64,000 bases of DNA from Geothermobacter ehrlichii (GTDB taxonomy: Bacteria; Desulfobacterota; Desulfuromonadia; Desulfuromonadales; Geothermobacteraceae): positions 124,001 through 188,000 of the forward strand of contig NZ_VNIB01000001.1 of the NCBI RefSeq assembly GCF_008124615.1, in the 5' to 3' direction. Positions 8,623-17,186 of the stretch are shown piece by piece (position 1 is the stretch's first letter; every line of letters starts with the position of its first letter). The notes under the pieces are model-generated. The model was not told where the DNA came from, did no database searches, and worked only from the letters and a program-made list of their open reading frames with translations. Both the position numbers and the translations under genes were made by a program.

Positions 8623-9705
8623 GTGCGGATTGATGTCCTGAAAAAAGCTGATGCCTGTGTCGGACGACTGCTGGTCAATCTGTTACCGCAAGTCGACCCG
8701 GAAACCGGCGGGCAGGATCCCGGATCCATCCTTCTTATCCGCCCGGGCGGGATTGGTGATGCCGTGCTGCTGTCTCCGGCCATCCTGGCGCTGAAGGAAA
8801 AGTTTCCCTCCTGTCGTATCGACGTTCTCGCCGAGCGACGCAACGCCCAGGTGTTCGGCCTCTGTCCGGCTGTCGAACGGGTCGACTGCTATGACCGGGG
8901 AGGAACCTTGCTGCGGGTGTTGCGGCGCAGGTACGATGTTGTCATCGACACCGAGCAGTGGCACCGGCTGTCGGCTGTGGTTGTCCGACTGATCCGTTCA
9001 CGACTGAAGATTGGTTTTGGCACCAACGAGCGCCGGCGGATGTTCGGTCATGCTGTCGATTACCGTCACGACCGGTACGAGGCTGACAGTTTTTTCGACC
9101 TGCTGGCGTCGCTGGGCATTTCGCCGGGCCCGGTCGAAATGCCTTTTCTGACGGTGCCTGAGGCTGCCAGGAAAGAGGTCGCGAAGCTTCTTTCCGGACT
9201 GGGCGGCCGCCCCTTTGTGGCGCTCTTTCCCGGCGCCAGTATTGCCGAGCGTCGCTGGGGAGGGGCGAAGTTTCGCGAGCTGGCGGCGGCGATTGTCCAA
9301 CAGGGAAGGGCGGCGGTCGTTGTCGGCGGGCCGGAGGATCGCGAGGTCGGCGATTTCATTGTCGAAGGCCTGGCGCCGGGGCTGAACCTGGCGGGACGGA
9401 CCTCGCTGGCAGGGAGCGCGGCGGTTCTGTCGCAGGCGCAGATGCTGGTTTCGGGCGATTCCGGAGTGTTGCATCTGGCGGTCGGACTCGGGGTGCCTAC
9501 CGTTTCGCTCTTTGGTCCCGGCATCGCCGAGAAGTGGGCGCCGCGGGGAGACAGGCATGTCGTGATTCGGCGGCACCTTGACTGTTCGCCCTGTACCCGC
9601 TTCGGTTACACGCCCGATTGTCCTGTCGGAGCGAGGTGCATTCAGGAGATATCCGTGGAGGAAGTGCTGCGGGGGGTGGCGTCCCTGTCCGGCGGAGGAC
9701 GGTGA
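8623..9705 (+). CDS. Glycosyltransferase family 9 (heptosyltransferase-like)
   Basis: A GT-B enzyme of 360 residues. The N-terminal half has 'ILLIRPGGIGDAVLLSPAI', the GT9 signature loop. The C-terminal half has 'LVSGDSGVLHLAVGLGVPTV' followed by 'SLFGP', which forms the ADP-heptose site. Family members add L-glycero-D-manno-heptose to lipopolysaccharide core. A cysteine-rich tail ('CSPCTRFGYTPDC'), common in this subgroup, is present. The GTG at 8623 is the first usable start after an in-frame stop at 8602-8604, and only a weak ribosome-binding site precedes it. It is isolated from the glycan cluster by the dead HEPN/MNT locus, suggesting that locus inserted between glycan genes. Confidence 0.9.
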   Translation: MRIDVLKKADACVGRLLVNLLPQVDPETGGQDPGSILLIRPGGIGDAVLLSPAILALKEKFPSCRIDVLAERRNAQVFGLCPAVERVDCYDRGGTLLRVLRRRYDVVIDTEQWHRLSAVVVRLIRSRLKIGFGTNERRRMFGHAVDYRHDRYEADSFFDLLASLGISPGPVEMPFLTVPEAARKEVAKLLSGLGGRPFVALFPGASIAERRWGGAKFRELAAAIVQQGRAAVVVGGPEDREVGDFIVEGLAPGLNLAGRTSLAGSAAVLSQAQMLVSGDSGVLHLAVGLGVPTVSLFGPGIAEKWAPRGDRHVVIRRHLDCSPCTRFGYTPDCPVGARCIQEISVEEVLRGVASLSGGGR

Positions 9706-9729
9706 AGGGTAGGCTTTCCGGACGGTTTC

Positions 9730-9759
9730 TTGACACTGCCGTTTCAGTGCTTCTAATGT
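9730..9759 (+). promoter_or_regulatory. Sigma-70 type promoter upstream of pilD
   Basis: TTGACA at 9730-9735 and TAATGT at 9754-9759 are separated by 18 bp. They lie in the 145-bp gap between the GT9 gene and pilD, at a suitable distance before the pilD start. This suggests pilD has its own transcription start rather than relying on read-through. Confidence 0.55.
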
Positions 9760-9850
9760 TCGAAAAAACGATTTGCGGAAAAAGGAGGGGCGGATCTTCG
9801 CGGATCTGCTCTGATCTTGTACAGAACCTGCCATTGTAAGTGAGGCCGCC

Positions 9851-10627
9851 TTGCCCCCTGTCTACTATTTTCTTCTTGCGTCGGCTTTTGTGCTGGGAGC
9901 CTGCATCGGGTCGTTTCTCAATGTCTGCATCCATCGCATCCCGGCGGGCGAGTCGATCGTCTCGCCCGGATCCCGATGTCCGGGCTGCGGTCGTCCGATC
10001 CGCTGGTATGAAAACATCCCCCTGCTCAGCTGGCTGTTGCTGCGAGGGTGCTGCGCCGGCTGCGGCATGCGCATCGCCGTTCGCTATCCGCTGGTCGAGG
10101 CACTGACCGGGGGGCTGTTCCTGCTGGTGCTGAAAAGTTTCGGTTTCAGCTGGGGCACGCCGGTCTACTGGTTTTTCGCCGCTGCCCTGGTCGTCATAAC
10201 CTTTATCGACCTCGATCACCAGATCATTCCCGACGTGATCAGCCTGCCCGGCATCGTGGCCGGATTTGCTGCTTCTTTTCTGCTCCCCTGGCTGTCGTGG
10301 GTCGACTCCCTGCTGGGTGTCCTGGCCGGAGGCGGCAGCCTGCTGCTGGTGGCTGGCGTCTATCGGCTGCTGACCGGCAAGGAGGGGATGGGTGGCGGTG
10401 ATGTGAAGCTTCTGGCCATGATCGGAGCCTTTCTCGGCTGGCAGGCCGTGCTGCCGGTCATCCTTTTTTCTTCCTTTGCCGGATCCGCCGTCGGCATTCC
10501 GCTGATGCTGGCGCAAAAGGCCGACGGCAAGCTGGCTCTGCCTTTCGGCCCCTTCCTTTCCCTTGGGGCGCTCATTCAGCTTTTCTGGGGTGAAAAAATC
10601 TTTCACTGGTACCTTTCTCTCTTCTGA
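9851..10627 (+). CDS. pilD: Prepilin peptidase / N-methyltransferase PilD
   Basis: This 258-residue inner-membrane aspartyl protease cleaves the leader of type IV prepilins and pseudopilins and methylates the new N-terminal Phe. Visible features are the N-terminal 'ASAFVLGACIGSFLNVCIHR' helix, a cytoplasmic zinc-type module with two CxxC pairs (CPGCGRPI and CAGCG), the first catalytic Asp region in 'TFIDLDHQIIPD', and the GxGD motif in 'GMGGGDVKLLAMIGAFLG'. About seven further hydrophobic segments follow. The start is TTG 9851, preceded by a GAGG element with about 6 bp spacing; no ATG gives the complete first helix. Length is normal for the family. It sits before the pilMNOPQ operon, consistent with supplying that apparatus. 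Confidence 0.95.
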   Translation: MPPVYYFLLASAFVLGACIGSFLNVCIHRIPAGESIVSPGSRCPGCGRPIRWYENIPLLSWLLLRGCCAGCGMRIAVRYPLVEALTGGLFLLVLKSFGFSWGTPVYWFFAAALVVITFIDLDHQIIPDVISLPGIVAGFAASFLLPWLSWVDSLLGVLAGGGSLLLVAGVYRLLTGKEGMGGGDVKLLAMIGAFLGWQAVLPVILFSSFAGSAVGIPLMLAQKADGKLALPFGPFLSLGALIQLFWGEKIFHWYLSLF

Positions 10628-10725
10628 ACCTGATCGGTCGAGAACGGTTCGGTATGCCACATGTTGTGATTGTTTCTTTTTGCATGTACAGCATCTGGAG
10701 GTGTGAGCAGGTTCATTTAATTTGC

Positions 10726-10753
10726 TTGACATGATATCTAATTGACCTATAAT
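10726..10753 (+). promoter_or_regulatory. Near-consensus sigma-70 promoter before XRE gene
   Basis: TTGACA (10726-10731) and TATAAT (10748-10753) are perfect hexamers with a 16-bp spacer, unusually strong for this window. They lie 44 bp upstream of ATG 10797 of the small HTH gene and might also feed pilM 300 bp further on. The local sequence is distinctly AT-rich. Confidence 0.8.
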
Positions 10754-10796
10754 TACGCTAAATTTCCCTTATTTTATGTTCACCGGATTCTTTACT

Positions 10797-10994
10797 ATGG
10801 CCAAAAATCGGGTAAAAGAAATTCGAGAGTCCCAGTTGATGAGCAAGGCGGAACTGGCGCGCAAGGCCGGTGTGTCGCCCTTGACCATTGACCGCATCGA
10901 AAAGGGGGCGGCCTGCAGGGTGGCAACCAAGCGCAAGATCATTCTCGCGCTCGGTCTGGATCTGTCCAGCAAGAATGAGGTTTTTCCGGAATAG
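10797..10994 (+). CDS. Small XRE-family HTH regulator
   Basis: A 65-residue protein consisting of a single Cro/CI-type helix-turn-helix: 'LMSKAELARKAGVSPLTIDR' with the following 'IEKG' fits helices 2-4 of the HTH_3 fold, then 'KIILALGLDLSSKNEVFPE'. It carries no effector domain. ATG 10797 is preferred, although an in-frame ATG at 10776 would add seven residues; neither has a strong ribosome-binding site. It lies between pilD and pilM behind a near-consensus promoter. Similar one-domain XRE genes accompany pil loci in related genomes as I recall them, so a role in pilus gene regulation is possible but unproven. Confidence 0.8.
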   Translation: MAKNRVKEIRESQLMSKAELARKAGVSPLTIDRIEKGAACRVATKRKIILALGLDLSSKNEVFPE

Positions 10995-11071
10995 AGACGT
11001 TGGTATGCCGCTTGCTAACCTGACAAGGGTCCAGTGAATCAACGCTTCGCAGGTCGGGATTGGGGAGTCAC

Positions 11072-12127
11072 ATGCTAGGAAAGAAAAAAGAACTCGTCGG
11101 AATCGACATCGGGTCCAGTTCCGTCAAGCTGGTCCAGCTGCGGAACGTCAAGGGAGGATATCAGCTGGTCAATCTCGGGCTGCTGCCCCTGCCTCCCGAG
11201 GCCATCGTCGATAATTCCATCATGGATTCGGGGGCCATTGTCGAGGCCATCCGGAATCTGGTGGAAAGCCACAAGGTCAAGACAAAAAATGTCGCCGCCT
11301 CCGTTTCCGGCCATTCGGTGATCATCCGCAAGATCCAGCTGCCGATCATGACCGAGGATGAAATGGAGGCCTCCATCCAGTGGGAAGCCGAGCAGTATAT
11401 CCCCTTTGAAATTTCCGAAGTCAACCTCGACTTTCAGATTCTCGGACAGGACACCAAGGATCCGTCCCAGATGAACGTTGTGCTGGTGGCGGCCAAGAAG
11501 GATTTTGTCAATGACTACGTGGCTCTGTTTCAGGAGTGCGGCCTGACCCCCATAGTCATGGACATCGACTGTTTCGCCCTGGAAAACGCCTTCGAGATCA
11601 ACTACGGCGAGGATGAAGAGGAGAACATCGCCCTGATCAACATGGGGGCAAGCGCGATGAACGTCAACGTTCTCAAGGATGGCGCCTCGGTATTCACCCG
11701 CGACATCCAGGTTGGCGGCAACAGCTACAACGAAGAGTTGCAGAAGCGGCTCGGCCTGAACAGTGAGGATGCCGAGCGGGTCAAGCTGGGGGGAGAAATC
11801 CACGATGTCGATCCCGCCAGCGTCGAGGACGTGCTCAAGGACGCCCAGGCCAATCTCGTGCAGGAAATTCAGCGCTCCCTCGATTTCTTTACGGCCACGA
11901 CGGCTGACGAGAAGGTGCAGAAGATCTACATAACCGGGGGCGTCTCCCGGTCGCCGGGCATCCGCGCGGCGATCGAGGAGCGGCTCGGGGTTCCGGTCGA
12001 TCTGCTCAACCCCTTCAACCGTATCAGCTATTCGGAGAAGGATTTCGATCCCGAATATATCGAAGCTGTGGCCCCACTGTTCTCTGTGGCCGTCGGGCTT
12101 GGAATGAGGAGGCTGGGCGACAAATGA
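11072..12127 (+). CDS. pilM: Type IV pilus assembly protein PilM
   Basis: An actin/FtsA-fold cytoplasmic ATPase of 351 residues that docks on the N-terminal peptide of PilN. The phosphate-1 loop is 'LVGIDIGSSSVKLVQLR' at the N-terminus. The phosphate-2 and adenosine regions include 'NIALINMGASAMNVNVLKDG' and 'KIYITGGVSRSPGIRAAIEE'. The SHS2-like insert has 'IQWEAEQYIPFEISEVNLDF', a strongly conserved PilM stretch. ATG 11072 follows a GGGGAG element; a TTG at 11060 would add four residues. Its stop overlaps pilN (ATGA), so pilM heads the coupled pilMNOPQ operon. Confidence 0.96.
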   Translation: MLGKKKELVGIDIGSSSVKLVQLRNVKGGYQLVNLGLLPLPPEAIVDNSIMDSGAIVEAIRNLVESHKVKTKNVAASVSGHSVIIRKIQLPIMTEDEMEASIQWEAEQYIPFEISEVNLDFQILGQDTKDPSQMNVVLVAAKKDFVNDYVALFQECGLTPIVMDIDCFALENAFEINYGEDEEENIALINMGASAMNVNVLKDGASVFTRDIQVGGNSYNEELQKRLGLNSEDAERVKLGGEIHDVDPASVEDVLKDAQANLVQEIQRSLDFFTATTADEKVQKIYITGGVSRSPGIRAAIEERLGVPVDLLNPFNRISYSEKDFDPEYIEAVAPLFSVAVGLGMRRLGDK

Positions 12128-12672
12128 TACGCATCAATCTTTTGCCCGTCCGGGCTGTCCAGAAGCGGGAACAGCTGCGAAGCCAGCTTGTCATTCTTGT
12201 CCTGAGCGTCGTTCTGGTCGTCGTGGGGTGTGCCGCGGTCTACATGTCCATGGACGGCAAGATCAGGAACGAACGGGCGGCCATCGACCAGAAAAACCGC
12301 AGGATCGCCCAGTTACGCAAGACCATCGGCGAGGTCGGACGGTTCAAGAAGATGCAGGAGGAGTTGCGCGGCAAGCTGGAGGTGCTGCAGACCCTCAAGA
12401 GGAACCGTAGCGGACCGGTGCACATTCTCGACGAACTCAACCGTAGCCTGCCGCCCAAGCTCTGGCTGACGAAGTTCAGTGAAAACGGGCCCAACGTGCA
12501 GATTTCAGGGGTCGGACTGAACGAGGAAACCGTTGCCAAATTCATGCGCGCGCTGGAGAAGTCGCCCTATTTCAGAAATATCCGTCTCAAGGTGACTGAA
12601 CAGATGACGAAGAATGGATTGAAGCTCCAGCGGTTCGATATCGCTGCCCAGAAAGAACGTCCGAAAGACTGA
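12124..12672 (+). CDS. pilN: Type IV pilus inner-membrane protein PilN
   Basis: A bitopic inner-membrane protein of 182 residues. The short cytoplasmic N-terminus 'MIRINLLPVR' contains the INLLP motif that binds PilM. One transmembrane helix follows ('LVILVLSVVLVVVGCAAVYM'), then a periplasmic coiled coil (about residues 45-95) and a ferredoxin-like domain. It partners PilO to form the alignment complex linking PilM to PilP and the secretin PilQ. The start overlaps the pilM stop. Length and layout are normal. Confidence 0.95.
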   Translation: MIRINLLPVRAVQKREQLRSQLVILVLSVVLVVVGCAAVYMSMDGKIRNERAAIDQKNRRIAQLRKTIGEVGRFKKMQEELRGKLEVLQTLKRNRSGPVHILDELNRSLPPKLWLTKFSENGPNVQISGVGLNEETVAKFMRALEKSPYFRNIRLKVTEQMTKNGLKLQRFDIAAQKERPKD

Positions 12673-12693
12673 CCGGTGGCCGGGAGACCAGAC

Positions 12694-13284
12694 ATGAACC
12701 CAACGGTTGAAAAGATACTCAAGCTGCCTGCTTACCAGCGTGTCCTGCTGCTGTTTCTCGTTCTCGCCCTGATTGTCGGTGCTTTCGTCTGGTTTCTTTT
12801 TCTGCCGCAACAGGATGAACTGAAGCGGTTGCAGGCCGAAAACCAGCGGTTGCAGGTGCGGTTGCAGCAGGATCAGCGCATCGCCAACAACCTGCCCAAA
12901 TTTCGGGCCGAGTACGAAAAGATGAAGAAGCGGCTGGAGGAGGCCCTGACCGAGTTGCCGAACCGGCAGGAAATTCCGTCGCTTCTCACCAGCATCGCGG
13001 CCGTGGCCAAGGACAACGGGCTCGACGTGGTGCGGTTTCAGCCCGGTGGAGAGGTCAACAGGGGATTCTACGCCGAAGTGCCGGTCTCGTTACGCCTGTC
13101 CGGCACCTATCATCAGGTGGCGCTCTTTTCCTACGCCGTCTCCAAGCTGCCCCGCATTGTCAACCTGCACAATCTCAGCCTGAAGCCGGCCAGGGGCAAG
13201 GGGGGGCAGACCATTCTCGACATTTCATGTACTGCGGTGACCTTCAGGTTTGTCGAAAAAGCTCCCAAGGGGAAAAAGAAATGA
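12694..13284 (+). CDS. pilO: Type IV pilus inner-membrane protein PilO
   Basis: A 196-residue partner of PilN. There is one N-terminal membrane helix ('VLLLFLVLALIVGAFVWFLF'), a coiled coil rich in Gln, Leu and Arg (about residues 45-95), and a C-terminal ferredoxin-like domain with 'EVPVSLRLSGTYHQVALFSY', typical of PilO. ATG 12694 is chosen because GGGAGA lies 7-12 bp upstream; the GTG at 12676 lacks such a site. It overlaps pilP by 4 bp. Confidence 0.94.
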   Translation: MNPTVEKILKLPAYQRVLLLFLVLALIVGAFVWFLFLPQQDELKRLQAENQRLQVRLQQDQRIANNLPKFRAEYEKMKKRLEEALTELPNRQEIPSLLTSIAAVAKDNGLDVVRFQPGGEVNRGFYAEVPVSLRLSGTYHQVALFSYAVSKLPRIVNLHNLSLKPARGKGGQTILDISCTAVTFRFVEKAPKGKKK

Positions 13285-13808
13285 AAAGGGTTGCAATGCC
13301 ATCGTTTCTTGTCGCCATCTCCTGCTGTCTGGTGCTGTTGCTGACCGGCTGTCAGGAAGAGTCATCGGCGCCGGCTCCTGTCCGGGTCAGGAAGCCCCGG
13401 CCGAAGCCGAAGGTCGTGGCCAAGGCCCAGGCTGCCGAAACGAAAAAGGCCGAAGCGGAGTATGTCTATTCGCCGGCCGGCATGAGGGATCCCTTCGCTC
13501 CCCTGCTTCAGGTCAAGACGCCTGTGCAGGGCAAGCAGGCGCCGTTGACGCCCCTGCAGAAGTTTGACCTGCCGCAGTTCAGGATTCTCGGCATCATCAT
13601 CGGCAAGGGAGAGCCGACCGCCATGGTGGCCGTTCCCGGCGGCAAGTCCTACATTGTCAGAAAGGGTGTCAAGATCGGCAAGAACAATGGGGTGATCACC
13701 GAGATCACCACCGATGGCATTCATGTCCGTGAGAAGTATTACGATTTTTCCGGGGCGGTACGCGTGAACGAACAGATGATCAAGCTGCCGCCGCGCAGGG
13801 GAGTCTAA
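13281..13808 (+). CDS. pilP: Type IV pilus lipoprotein PilP
   Basis: A 175-residue lipoprotein with a signal peptide ending in the lipobox 'LLLTGC', so Cys is the predicted lipidation site. A basic/proline linker follows ('RVRKPRPKPKVVAKAQA'), then the C-terminal beta-sandwich 'LPQFRILGIIIGKGEPTAMV' characteristic of PilP, which contacts the N0 domain of PilQ. ATG 13281 has a strong AAGGGGAAAA element upstream and overlaps the pilO stop; the longer frame starting at 13227 is inside pilO. It links the PilNO inner-membrane complex to the outer-membrane secretin. Confidence 0.95.
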   Translation: MKRVAMPSFLVAISCCLVLLLTGCQEESSAPAPVRVRKPRPKPKVVAKAQAAETKKAEAEYVYSPAGMRDPFAPLLQVKTPVQGKQAPLTPLQKFDLPQFRILGIIIGKGEPTAMVAVPGGKSYIVRKGVKIGKNNGVITEITTDGIHVREKYYDFSGAVRVNEQMIKLPPRRGV

Positions 13809-13854
13809 GATGATCCGGCAATCTCGGAGAATTTTCAGGTCAGGGGGTCAGGTC

Positions 13855-16575
13855 ATGCGTTTTCGATCCATCTTCGTTCTCGTGGCGGCTTCGGTTCTGC
13901 TGTTTGGACAGGTGTCATTCGCCAGGCAGGAGAACAGTCTGTTGTCCATCGGGATGGATGCCAAGGCTGGCAGCCCGACGGTGGTCATCAGGACCGAACG
14001 GCCCGTCGGCTACAGCTATACGGTCTACGACTCCTTCGATCCGGTGAGGGTCGTCGTCGACTTCCCCGGCATGGATGTGAGCAAGGTTGCCGACAAGGTC
14101 ACCTTTTCGGACGTCAATGTCCAGGGCGTGCGGGTATCCTCGTTCGACCTGGAAAGCGGCAAGCTTGGCCGGGTCGAGATCATGCTGGCCAGGACCACCG
14201 ATTACGATGTCAGGCAGGACGGAACGACGTTTGCCATCAGCTTCAAGAGCGGAAAGGCTGCTACCACCATCGGAGAGAAACTGAAGCAGCCCCAAGCCGG
14301 GGAAAAACAGGAGAAGAAGACGGTTTCAGCTCCCGAAGCGGCGTCAACTGCGAACGTTGTTTCCTCAGCCGGGAAGGCCGGGTCGGTCAAGTCCGCTGCC
14401 GTGACGGCAGCTACGCCGGAGACGGTGGCAAGGCCGAAAGTGGCCGCCGCCGGTACCGTTGACTTTTCGGGAGTTGACGGTACGCGTGCTTCTTTTGTCG
14501 CTCCCGGCATGGAGCGTTATCAGTATTTCCGTCTGGCCGGTCCCCCGCGTCTGGTCGTCGACATCTACGGCGTCAAGCCGGCCTTCAGGAATCGCAATTT
14601 CTCCGCCGGCAACGGTTTCAGCCGGGTGCGGGTCGGGGTGTACAAGGACAAGACTCGCTTTGTTTTCGATGCCGAAAACGGTGGCCTGCCGGCCTACGAT
14701 GTCGCGCAGGTCGGAAATGCGGTTGTTGTCGACTGGAGTGGCAAGGCCATTGACGCCGGGAATGCGAAGGCCGAAACAGCCGCGCCGGCCGGCAAGAGCG
14801 CCGTCAAACCGTCATCGGCAGTGCCGGTGGCCATCGAGGCACTCGATTTCGACAGCAAGGACGGCATTTCGACCTTTACCATCCGCATGTCCGGACCGGG
14901 CGAGCTGATTCCGGCCGTGCAGGATGGTGACATCGTTCGTTTCGGGGTGGCCAATGCCACCATCAGCCGCAGTCTTCGGCGGGTGATCGATGCATCTTCG
15001 TTTCCTTCGGCTGTCAAGCTGATCACTCCCTACATCGTCCAGAACGGAAGTGTTCAGGAAGTCCGTTTCGCCGCCGAGCTGAAGGGCCCGGTCAGTTACC
15101 GGGTCAGGCGGTCCGGCAACGAGATCGTCTTTACGACCGAAGACGGTGCCTTTGCCGAATTTGCTCCACCTGCCGAGGAAAAGGTTGCCGTGCCTGTCGA
15201 ACCGGCGATGGCCAAGACAGAGAAATCTCCCACGGCCAAGCCCGAAACTATCGAGGCTGTCATCGAGCCGGAAGCGAAAAAGGGTGAAGCGGAGGTTGCG
15301 GCCGAGCGTCCGGCAACCATGCGCATCGAGCAGGAAAAACCCAGGTATACCGGCGAAAAGATCTCCCTGGTCTTCGACAATGCCGACATCCGCCAGATTC
15401 TGCAACTGATCGCCGATGTGTCGGGTCTCAACATCATAGCCAGCGACGAGATCAAGGGGAGCATCACCCTGCGTCTTATCGATGTGCCCTGGGATCAGGC
15501 CCTCGACCTGATCATGGACATCAAGGACCTGGGCATGCTCAGGGAAGGGAACATCGCCCGTATTCTGCCCCGGGCCCGTATCCGCTCCATGGAAGAAGCC
15601 AAGCTGACGGCCAGGCGGACCAAGGAGCGTCTGGAAGATCTGGCGACCGAGGTCATCATGGTCAGTCATACCGATTTGGCCAATGTTTCCGGCCCAGCTT
15701 CGGAGCTGCTGACCGAACGGGGCAAGATTACCGAGGACGCCCGCAACAAGCAGATCATCGTCACCGACGTGCCTTCGGTCATCGAGAAGATCAAGCAGCT
15801 GGTCAAGATTCTCGACACGCCGGAGCGGCAGGTGCTGATCGAATCGCGCATTGTCGAGGCAAATTCGAACTTCGCCCGCGATCTCGGTGTCAAATGGGGT
15901 TATTCCTATGACCAGCAGCGCGGCGGGGCTACCGGAGACAAGTTCGCCGCGCTCGACAATGCCAGCCTCGGGCTGGGCGGCAGTTTCCTCCTCGCCCCCG
16001 GAGCGATTTCCGGTGGATCATCTTCGGGCTTGGGAACCAGTTTTACCTTCGGTCGTCTCGGTGTCGACAGCAGTGTTCTCGACTTGCGGATTTCCGCCCT
16101 TGAGACGGCCGGTCATGGCAAGGTGGTCAGCCAGCCTCGCATCGCGACCCTGAACGGGGAACCGGCGATGATCTCCCAGGGAACCAAGATTCCCTACCAG
16201 TCGGTCAGTGACGAAGGGACCGAGACCAAGTTCGAAAATGCCGAGCTGAAGCTCGAGGTGACGCCGGTCATCAACCCGGACGACACCATCATCCTCGAAA
16301 TCGTCGCTTCCAACAGCTCGGTAGGCGCTACCGTGCCGACCGGTGTCGGTGACGCCATCGCCATCGACGAGAAGAAGGCCGAAACCAAGGTGCTGGTCCG
16401 CGACGGGGAAACCACGGTTATCGGCGGTATCTTCGTCGAGGACGAACGTTACAGTGAGTCGGGTGTTCCCGTGCTGATGCATATCCCCTTCGTCGGCGGC
16501 CTCTTCAGGTCGTCGACCAAATCCAACGAGCGGCGTGAACTGCTGATTTTCATCACGCCGAGAATCATGCAGTAG
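13855..16575 (+). CDS. pilQ: Type IV pilus secretin PilQ
   Basis: An outer-membrane secretin of 906 residues from ATG 13855, where a clean signal peptide begins ('SIFVLVAASVLLFGQVSFA'); ATG 13810 would add 15 residues in front of it. Domain order: an AMIN-type domain (about 25-120), an Ala/Lys/Pro-rich linker, a second AMIN domain (about 215-310), a third beta region (about 325-435), a Pro/Glu-rich linker, the STN/N0 domain 'ISLVFDNADIRQILQLIADV' from about 503, an N1 domain, and the secretin core from about 660 to the end 'LLIFITPRIMQ'. Repeated AMIN domains anchor the secretin to peptidoglycan. It ends the pil operon; a hairpin follows. Confidence 0.96.
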   Translation: MRFRSIFVLVAASVLLFGQVSFARQENSLLSIGMDAKAGSPTVVIRTERPVGYSYTVYDSFDPVRVVVDFPGMDVSKVADKVTFSDVNVQGVRVSSFDLESGKLGRVEIMLARTTDYDVRQDGTTFAISFKSGKAATTIGEKLKQPQAGEKQEKKTVSAPEAASTANVVSSAGKAGSVKSAAVTAATPETVARPKVAAAGTVDFSGVDGTRASFVAPGMERYQYFRLAGPPRLVVDIYGVKPAFRNRNFSAGNGFSRVRVGVYKDKTRFVFDAENGGLPAYDVAQVGNAVVVDWSGKAIDAGNAKAETAAPAGKSAVKPSSAVPVAIEALDFDSKDGISTFTIRMSGPGELIPAVQDGDIVRFGVANATISRSLRRVIDASSFPSAVKLITPYIVQNGSVQEVRFAAELKGPVSYRVRRSGNEIVFTTEDGAFAEFAPPAEEKVAVPVEPAMAKTEKSPTAKPETIEAVIEPEAKKGEAEVAAERPATMRIEQEKPRYTGEKISLVFDNADIRQILQLIADVSGLNIIASDEIKGSITLRLIDVPWDQALDLIMDIKDLGMLREGNIARILPRARIRSMEEAKLTARRTKERLEDLATEVIMVSHTDLANVSGPASELLTERGKITEDARNKQIIVTDVPSVIEKIKQLVKILDTPERQVLIESRIVEANSNFARDLGVKWGYSYDQQRGGATGDKFAALDNASLGLGGSFLLAPGAISGGSSSGLGTSFTFGRLGVDSSVLDLRISALETAGHGKVVSQPRIATLNGEPAMISQGTKIPYQSVSDEGTETKFENAELKLEVTPVINPDDTIILEIVASNSSVGATVPTGVGDAIAIDEKKAETKVLVRDGETTVIGGIFVEDERYSESGVPVLMHIPFVGGLFRSSTKSNERRELLIFITPRIMQ

Positions 16576-16600
16576 GACATTCCGGAAATTTCGCAGGTGG

Positions 16601-16626
16601 AAAAGGGCAGGGGTTCCTGCCCTTTT
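16601..16626 (+). terminator. Hairpin between pilQ and aroK
   Basis: A perfect 11-bp stem (AAAAGGGCAGG with CCTGCCCTTTT) closes a GGTT loop. The T residues form the 3' side of the stem rather than a separate tail. It may work as a terminator or attenuator ending the pil operon about 25 bp before the aroK start. Confidence 0.65.
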
Positions 16627-16652
16627 CTGCTTTGCAGGTTGAGGGATGCACG

Positions 16653-17186
16653 TTGGCTGAGACGATGAACATCGTGCTGGTAGGTTTCATGGCTTCGGGC
16701 AAGAGCACCGTCGGCAAGGCGCTGGCCGACAGGCTGGGCTGGCAGTTCGTCGACTGTGACGAGCTCGTTGTCGGCAAGGCCGGTCGAAGCATACCGGAGA
16801 TTTTCGCCGGCGATGGCGAGGAAGTCTTTCGTGATCTCGAAACCGCGGTGCTGGATGAGCTGCAGGGGCGACAGGGAACGGTGATCGCGACCGGCGGCGG
16901 GATCGTGACCCGTGAAGCCAACTGGGAGCTGATGCGTCGGCTCGGACCGGTCGTCTTTTTGCGCACTGCCCCGGAGATTCTGCGCCAGCGCCTGCTGGCG
17001 GCAAGCGGCCGTCCCCTGGCGGACGGGATGGACTGGGAGGCGATTCTCTTGCGCTATCGGCAGCGGCTTCCGGCCTACGAAAGAGCCGATGTCACTGTCG
17101 ATATCGAGGACGAGCCGCCCGCGATGATCGTCGAAAGAATCTGTACATTACTTGCAGGAGAAGTGGATCGTGAGCGTGATGACTGA
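16653..17186 (+). CDS. aroK: Shikimate kinase AroK
   Basis: A P-loop kinase of 177 residues that phosphorylates shikimate at O3 with ATP. Walker A 'GFMASGKST' is at residues 11-19. Shikimate-binding 'DCDELV' with the neighbouring 'GRSIPEIFAGDGEEVFRDLE' and the GGG motif 'VIATGGGIV' are in place, as is the lid Arg region 'ASGRPLADG'. TTG 16653 is chosen because GAGGGA lies six bases upstream; ATG 16665 would remove four residues and is too far from that site. It overlaps aroB by 17 bp under the chosen starts. The aroK-aroB pair directly after pilQ is a conserved neighbourhood in many proteobacteria. Confidence 0.94.
   Translation: MAETMNIVLVGFMASGKSTVGKALADRLGWQFVDCDELVVGKAGRSIPEIFAGDGEEVFRDLETAVLDELQGRQGTVIATGGGIVTREANWELMRRLGPVVFLRTAPEILRQRLLAASGRPLADGMDWEAILLRYRQRLPAYERADVTVDIEDEPPAMIVERICTLLAGEVDRERDD

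Noticed and set aside
9618-9839. 73-codon + frame between the GT9 gene and pilD
   Set aside because: It starts inside the glycosyltransferase gene in another frame and covers the pilD promoter; no motif supports it.
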